Below are positions 57,872 through 64,000 of a stretch of 64,000 nucleotides of DNA, piece after piece (the first letter of the stretch is position 1; the number at the start of each line of letters is the position of its first letter). Below the pieces are notes generated by a model that saw only the letters and a program-made list of their open reading frames with translations, searched no databases and had not been told where the DNA came from. The stretch is from Acephala macrosclerotiorum (Eukaryota; Ascomycota; Leotiomycetes; Helotiales; Mollisiaceae), in NCBI GenBank assembly GCA_014904845.1, contig MU119212.1:186001-250000 (forward strand), given 5' to 3'. The position numbers and the translations under genes are program-made.

Positions 57872-60800
57872 GGGACCTTTGTGAGAAGTCGACGACAGCT
57901 GATGCTTAATATTGCAACGTCATGCAGGAGTTTGCTGCGAGACTGGAACTGGACTGCGAGGTGAGAGCGAGCGAGGTCTGTTCCAAGAACTTGGGGCGCG
58001 ACTTTATTACACTCCTTGCCCGGAAGCCAGCGAGCCCTGCCCTGTCAGACCGTTATGATTTACCAGGGGCACCTTGTGCGTGGATCATCTGTCCTGGCCT
58101 CCTGGATCTTACGGATGTACACACAGCGGAGGGGTTTCAAAGGTCTACAAAGGTACAATCTGCAGCCACAGGTTGGACAGTCTAGAGATGGCGTACTGCT
58201 GCTGCACATAATATGATAAGACGTCTTTTTCGACCCGACAGGTCTCCAATCTTCAGGTGTTTCTGAGACCATCAACGACCATCCTCTGGTGGACCGCCGA
58301 TAATTGCTTTTGCTCATTGCAGATCTCCATCCATTCAACAGAACGAGCAGCAGCTCATAAAAAACATAAAAAACATAAAAAACCGTTCGTTACCAAGCCG
58401 AGAATAGCACAACCGGGGGCACAAGCAGCATAAAAACTTACCGCGTACAGAGTAGTCTCTCGCCTGGCATGGGGTTTGGTCCGTATGGTGGACAACGCGG
58501 CGCCAACAGCTGTCAACCAAACTCAACTCGCCATGGCTCAGCAACTTCAACTCCAGTCAATACGAATTCAGGATATTCGGCATCACGAGGCTCATCCGGG
58601 CCAACGTCGAGTCCAGAAGATCTAGCCCCTGAACAGTAACGGTAACGACGCTTCCGGCTTTGCACTGCAATTACGGACTGTACAGTATATACACCGAGGT
58701 GCTTGCAGCGGTTATCTGCCTTTTCTCTCTGCGACACGCTCAGCTCGCCGGAACGATGCCGAAGTGCAACCTCGTTAACTTTGTGGCGCTGGAAAGCAAG
58801 GGTAGAGCCATGAACTTCGCGGCGCGTCCTTGCATGAGGCCCTGGAAAATCAGCATGGACTCCGTGCCTGACAAAATTGCCTGAGGAGCGAGGATGGCTT
58901 CAATATCGCCGAAAACATATTGCATGAGGGGCTGCGAGCAGCGAACAGAGCGCGACGAAAGACCAACTTTTCTTCAAGATGGGGGTTGCTACCGCCTGCG
59001 ATTGGATTTCCTCAATGGCCCTCTCATCCGCTGGGCATGCTGCATCTCGCATGCAGTCTGGTACGATTTTTCCAGTGAGCGCCGTATCAGTACGAAATTC
59101 CCATTCTGTGGAACAGCACAGCAAACTTGCAGCTGTGTCACTCGATATCAATACGCGTCAAGTCGGATCGACAGGGCTAAACATCTGAATTTTACTCATC
59201 CGGAATCCCGCCAACCGTCTGTTCTGAGCTTCTCGTGGTTTGAATAAATGAAGCATTAACTCTGACTGATTGGGCTGGGATTTCAACCATCTTCCCGGTT
59301 CCGTTCACGGACCTCACCAATCTACTGGAAAGCGACGGTACTTTTGGGCTCTGGGGAATTCGCGGAGGCTAGTTTCACAAGGTCTATTAGCACGTTATTG
59401 CAGCCTCGTTCTGCCTATTCAGGAAATTTCTCCATCGCTTTGAAACGGTGCCACAGCTCTGTGGCACTGTAGTACATGTTGGGAATTCTCACGGCTTCAA
59501 TCTTCAGGATGTTGTTGTGGCTGACTACTGGAGAAGATGCTTTTGGATGTCAAAAAGAGCATTTTTGATGATCGCTGGACATCCACTTGGGCTATGTCGG
59601 AAACGGCGTGATGGATGGCTTCCTAGCGCTAAGTCACTGCTTATTTTCACCTCAGATATCACCCGGTAGCCGCATTGCTAAATGGTTTCTCATGTCAAAA
59701 CAACAGCTCGTTCTTGGCGGTTGTAGAGAGACGGCAGATCTGTTCTCCCTACCATAGAGTTGTGATCTAGAAGAAGTAATATCGCCGAACAGTGTTCGCA
59801 AAGAAAAAGAACACGCAGGACGAGCTGCCGAATCATGGTCATTGTTCTTTCTTTTTGTCGTGTGGAGATCTGAGACTTCCTTTTTCAAAGGCGCCGTAGG
59901 CGATATATGGCAGAAAACGGGTCAGTCAATGGCGCTAGTCCTCATGTTCCTTCTGCTCGCAAAAACTTCATTTCTTTTCCTATCCCGAAGTGCAGTTCTC
60001 AAAGACAGCTGTATCGGGCATTTATGACCATTCATCGGCCTCCCGAAGCACTGCACATACAATAAAGAGGCCAAAGCAAAATCCATATCAAAGTCCCGAA
60101 TATAGGGCTCGGGACCCCTCCATTTGTTTTTAAGCCGATCCCTATCGTTGCATCGAATCCATCGTTCCTTTTTTAGTGCTATTTCGACTTCATGTTATGT
60201 TACATCCGGGAAACGGTTGATCATGCAGTTCGTGAGCGATCGAAACGCTGTCGCATGGTTGTGGTGGCTTTGTGCTGACATATCTGGACGTTGTGGCGTC
60301 CATCCCCTCTTTCGACATAAGCGCTGTCAGATTGGAACTTGACAGATATCATTCTTGAGACTTGCATCCGATATTCTTGCATGTCAGACACGGAAAGAAT
60401 ACAATGTAACACCTTCCAGAACAGAGATATGGCCGATGAGACGATGAGATTCCCACGCGCCAGCCTTGCTCTCTCTCCGCATTTTGAGATTGGATATGCA
60501 GATGTGAGGGGGAGCCAATAGACAATTCTTATAAAAAACCCTAATGTCCGATCGAGGAAGGTGAACTGTCCTTCTTTACTTTTCCGTCACAATGCCCCCA
60601 CAAGGCTGTCGAGGCAGGATTGCAGCAAATATGGACACGACAGCTCTTCAAAGTCACGACCTGAGACGGGACATTCTCCTGGGCGAGGGAAAGTAGCAGA
60701 CAAGGAGGCCTCATACCCAAGAACTCCATGTATGAGAGTTCACATTGCCAGTAGCACAACAGCATTTCCCTCACTGCATTGCCGCCAACTTCAACTCCAC

Positions 60801-61874
60801 ATTGAGCCAAGGCAATCCTCCTCTTCAGCTCCGTGTTTCGCGCTCGCAGACTGTTCCACCCTTCTTCCAATCACCCACTGCGTATCGTACTCCGAGTGAA
60901 AAGCGCCCTTTCCTTATCATTTGTTACTTTCCTGTCAACGCATTCTACCACAGGTCCCGTATTTCCCGAGTTTCCTTTATCCTATCGAACTTCTACGTAC
61001 TGTGAGGCGTGTTCAGATCTCAGCAGCAAGACATCTTCGAGCTGATTGTTGCGAAACGACTCCTCTGCTTTGTCTAGGAGGAAGGTATGAATCATTAGGT
61101 GTTTACAGATTGAGTTTGGGATTTTCGCCGAGAAAAATAATTGTAGTTGAGTGAGTGGATTTGGAATTGGATTGGTTAAGTGATTGTGATCTAGTGGGCT
61201 TCTTTCGAGAACAGAAATACTGCGAGGCTTCCGGATTTGTGATAGGCGAATAATGTGTTTAGATTTTCAGTGTTATTGTAGGGTTCTGGTCCTGGATGTT
61301 GGACTTGAGCTGCTTTCGACGTCCCGCCACTGTTGTATGTCGAGGTCAAGTCATGTTCTGCGTCGGCGATACAGGGTCACTTATTCTCTGCAATAGGGGG
61401 CGGATTTGGCTTTGGATGATGAAAATAAGGCTGTCAGCCTGATACTTAGGAGACAACTGATTTGATCTTCTTCAGGGAGTTTTTCAAGAGCGATTCCACT
61501 TATGTATAGGTAGTAAATGAGAAGGCAAACACAATTAGCACCATGACTTAATTATTCTTCGTGCTTTCATTGTTCGCTAGCAACGGTATTATGGCAGAAC
61601 CCAGCCCGTAGGTATTCTATGCCTGATACATATCCCCGGGCTCCTCAGGCCACCATGGTCCGTTCCATTCCTGGCTTCCAAATGGTCCCTATTTCGCTAG
61701 CGCAAAGCATCAACCAGATCTGGCAGCAATACATCCTTCTCCACCTGGTATTAGCTGGATCCAACAAATCTATCACCCGGAGGCGGAACATATCCTCCAC
61801 TATGATGACCCTCGAAGGCAAGAGTCAACGGCACAATAGCGCCCTTAGGTATCAAAACCAAGCACAGAAACCTC
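57872..61874. other. long gene-poor tract
   Basis: About 4.0 kb with no supported gene. Open frames of 60-115 codons are frequent on both strands but conflict with one another and show no domain, signal peptide or splice-compatible extension. The only structured element noted is the 9-base tandem repeat at 58356. The plus-strand frame at 61619-62131 overlaps the Cys-rich gene in antisense and is a shadow of it. Confidence 0.45.
58356..58382. repeat. three perfect copies of a 9-base A-rich unit
   Basis: CATAAAAAA is repeated three times without mismatch, followed by CC. It lies in the gene-poor tract 485 bases upstream of the start codon of the 590-residue gene. It is a simple microsatellite-scale repeat with no evident function. 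Confidence 0.8.
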
Positions 61875-62614
61875 TCAAGAAACCTCTGCCGATCTCAAGC
61901 AGCCTAAACACCAAACCTCTCCTTCCGTCCCTCTCTCCACACAACACCGACTACAAATCATTCCCCTATGACTTTCCACCCCTCCCTTCTCCCAAGGTCC
62001 CGCCGGTTCCCCTCCTTCAACACCAGGTCCATGTTTGTGAATCTCCTCCATATTCATACCACTTCCATCTTGGTGCTGTAGTAGTGGATGAACCCGTTGA
62101 CCTAAGCCTTTGCACTCCCGCATACAAATGAAGCATGTCCTAGCGCCACAACCTTCACAATCCGCGTAATCCTCCAATTGCTTCTTCTCCGTAGGCTTCC
62201 GTCGACAGATATGGCATGGACTCAAGTCGACTTTTCCTCCTGTAGATCTGCCGCCGAGTTTCTTCTCTAAAGCAGATTCTGCTTGTCGATCTGTCATATC
62301 GGAGAGAGGTGGTCGGGCGAAGAGTGGATCCGCATCGTGGTAGTTAGTGGCGGGGAGATCGATTCGTTGCCTCTTGATGCCAGTGTCGAGGGTGCGTTTC
62401 TTGGGGTATGGGAAGATGTTACGCGTCTGGGTATCGTCGGGAAGAATTTGAGGTTCGCAGATGTAGTGAGAGCTGTGGTTTGGCGGGTCAATACACGTAG
62501 ATCAAGAGCAAGAGAGGGTGGTTACCTGGATGTCCTGAGTGAGGAATCAAGATCGTCTCTCCGCCGCTTCTTGCTCATCGTAGGAGACGTTGGGATATCT
62601 GCTATCGAAGGCAT
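61875..62614 (-). CDS. Cys-rich, putative zinc-binding nuclear protein (228 aa)
   Basis: Two exons (62614-62526 and 62472-61875) join in phase 2 across a 53-base intron to give 228 residues. The N-terminus is basic (MPSIADIPTSPTMSKKRRRDD) with a possible nuclear signal. A linker follows (CEPQILPDDTQTRNIFPYPKKR, GIKRQRIDLPATNYHDADPLF). The second half contains an ordered Cys array: CHIC, CEGCGARTCFIC, CKGL, then after about 50 residues CSRCC and WCLGC. The CxxC spacing fits two or more zinc sites in a RING/PHD/treble-clef-like arrangement, but the pattern matches no named finger I can identify. A 35-residue Gly/His-rich loop (HQDGSG ... GPWEKGGVESHRG) separates the two halves of the array. Only the last exon is visible as a simple open frame, so the gene could easily be truncated in automatic annotation. 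Confidence 0.7.
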
Positions 62615-63545
62615 GATTTCCCTTCTTATTTGTGATCGAACCTCGAACCTCGAAGGTGTTTCGTCTGGTTTGTTTCTTCGGTCTCTGGGACACCAAGGTA
62701 GGTCTCACTAGTGACGAAGGCAAAAACGCGGGCCGAAGCTAGGTTATGTGAATGCCAGAGTCTTGCTTGTTGTGTAGAAGTAACAGGTAAAAAGCGTAGT
62801 GGCTGGGAGAACTTGGAGTCTTCGTTTATGAGTGATGGAGTGGTGTAGTGATTTGTTGATGCCTGTGCCGAGATCCAGGAACGAATAGTCGATGCTTAGC
62901 GGGTAAAGCCGCGCGCTAAACAAAGGGGATTACCAGCGCAATTGAAGGACTTCTTCTCCTTCTCTTTTCAACACCATTTTCTTAAATCTTTCGTTGAAAT
63001 CCTTTTGAAGTACTCGTCACCAATCATTTTTCTGCTCTTATGTGCAAAGCCACTGTCCTCCCAAAGAAGGTCAATACTTGATGTTTCATTTGATTGTAGT
63101 CTGTCGATTCTGCTTATGTACTCGACCTTGCATATTTGGCCATTGTCTGCCTTGAAATGTTGCGATATCTGACAATTAAATGGCCCAAGATCTCTGTGGT
63201 ATCCAGAAAACCGGGCTTCAAAGCTCTTCATTGCCCTTAATTCTTCTTCAATTTATTGTTGAAGTTCTGAAATCTTACTGAATGTATTACTTACCTAGAT
63301 CTGCACTAATATCCAGGATATCAAAAAGTCCCTCAATTTCTCTTCATAACTTTGGCAGCCAGATACATCAGAATCTGGATACATAAGTGAATCTAGCCTT
63401 TGTTGTTTGATCTTTCGAGCTATTATAACAGTCGCTATGAGACAGTTTGGCTTGGGCTATTCCAAATATGAATCTCCCCAAAATGGCTGTATCTGAGTGC
63501 CTCGAAATCATTCTTTCGACTCCCACATTACAATAAGCCATTCTA
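62615..63545. other. intergenic
   Basis: About 930 bases. No gene is supported. Minus-strand frame 62968-63231 and plus-strand 62942-63172 overlap and have no recognisable features. Confidence 0.45.
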
Positions 63546-63842
63546 TCAATCTTTAATCATACGTCTGAAAGTAAATATATCATTGCCTTCTTCATCTTTT
63601 CTCATACATCCTACCCAACCCAAATTACCCAACTCCTTCAACGGATTTTCATGGATTGCCATGAGTTCGTTCTGCTTCGCCTCTGGCCAACGACATCCAT
63701 CCAAAAACTGATACTTCAAATGCGTTCTCACAACAGCCGCAAAACATTTCCAATTCATCCTCTCGACGAGATCCTCCACCCCTTCCGCAACAGCCCATTT
63801 ACTAGTGTAGATGTGGACCAAATTGAAATCATTGTGTCGCAT
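63546..63842 (-). CDS. uncharacterised protein or exon, related to the adjacent fragment
   Basis: An ATG at 63842 opens 98 codons (MRHNDFNLVHIYTSKWAVAEGVEDLVERMNWKCF ... NLGWVGCMRKDEEGNDIFTFRRMIKD). The composition, rich in Trp, His and Lys, is that of a folded protein. The segment SKWAVAEGVEDLVERMNWK resembles RYEWASRVGSIVYENMNWR in the coding fragment just upstream, so the two may be tandem copies of one unit or two exons of one gene. No family is recognised. Confidence 0.4.
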   Translation of the reverse strand: MRHNDFNLVHIYTSKWAVAEGVEDLVERMNWKCFAAVVRTHLKYQFLDGCRWPEAKQNELMAIHENPLKELGNLGWVGCMRKDEEGNDIFTFRRMIKD

Positions 63843-63893
63843 GGTTCCTCCCTTAGAGCCCTAGACAAAGGCCCGACTAGCAAACGAGTAGTG

Positions 63894-64000
63894 TTATTCC
63901 TCGCCATCAATTTCTCGCCAATTCATGTTCTCATATACAATGGATCCGACTCGAGATGCCCATTCGTAGCGATCGAGTTTGTAGGTATAGAAGATTGTCT
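63894..64000 (-). CDS. C-terminal coding fragment, runs off the window
   Basis: A minus-strand frame enters from beyond the window edge and stops at a TAA at 63894-63896. It reads TIFYTYKLDRYEWASRVGSIVYENMNWREIDGEE (written here as TIFYTYKLDRYEW, then ASRVGSIVYENMNWREIDGEE in two parts because of its length). The 51 bases between this stop and the next ATG do not contain a usable intron. The partial motif EW/KW ... ENMNW/ERMNW is shared with the downstream frame. Confidence 0.4.
   Translation of the reverse strand, partial: TIFYTYKLDRYEWASRVGSIVYENMNWREIDGEE

Noticed and set aside
61619..62131. 170-codon plus-strand frame rich in Pro and Leu
   Set aside because: It is the antisense shadow of the Cys-rich zinc-binding gene, which has a consistent two-exon model on the minus strand.
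1..64000. CRISPR arrays, rRNA, prophage or bacterial operons
   Set aside because: Introns, gene content and spacing are those of a fungal nuclear genome; no spaced direct repeats or rRNA sequence were seen.

Overview
This window is nuclear DNA from a filamentous ascomycete (Pezizomycotina). The evidence is short spliceosomal introns (mostly 45-60 bases, GT..AG, with CTAAC/CTGAC/CTAAT-like branch sites), pyrimidine-rich leaders, genes on both strands without operons, and protein types that are typically fungal. The overall protein flavour suggests Leotiomycetes (Helotiales-like), but that is an inference from familiarity, not a search. Exon boundaries below were worked out by hand from reading frames and splice sites; models that close in frame across every junction are stated as such.

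Layout. 0-7 kb: a small membrane protein, RAD57 (recombination), and two tandem paralogous Cys-rich, Ser/Thr-rich single-pass cell-surface proteins. 8.6-15.2 kb: the Rab GTPase YPT1, divergent from a mitochondrial DUF2358/C6orf136-like protein, then a 1077-residue uncharacterised fungal protein. 17.3-21.4 kb: a WD40 protein divergent from the replisome/cohesion factor CTF4 (Mcl1/SepB/AND-1). 21.4-27.5 kb: an accessory-looking stretch with an ankyrin-repeat relic, an AT-rich scar, a three-exon gene for a tiny secreted cysteine-rich protein and a small uncharacterised gene with a hairpin in its leader. 27.6-35.3 kb: a KDM4-type JmjC histone demethylase and a GMC alcohol oxidase-like enzyme. 35.6-41 kb: a broken alpha/beta-hydrolase beside a spliced orphan tail, a GT17 glycosyltransferase, the mitochondrial J-protein JAC1 and a PTC7-like PP2C phosphatase. 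41-46 kb: AT-rich DNA, a frameshifted helix-turn-helix gene related to transposases, then a long gene-poor tract. 46-58 kb: a GAF-domain protein, the vacuolar sorting receptor VPS10 and a conserved 590-residue fungal protein with a 614-base intron. 58-64 kb: gene-poor DNA, a Cys-rich putative zinc-binding protein and two related fragments at the right edge.

Most of the window is ordinary housekeeping sequence (membrane traffic: YPT1, VPS10; genome maintenance: RAD57, CTF4; chromatin: KDM4; mitochondria: JAC1, PTC7, DUF2358). The novel-looking material is concentrated at 21.4-24.9 kb, where a 69-residue candidate effector or antimicrobial peptide sits next to decayed sequence, and in the smaller cryptic or broken genes at 35.6-36.1, 41.4-42.1, 61.9-62.6 and 63.5-64.0 kb. 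No CRISPR array, rRNA or convincing tRNA was seen.
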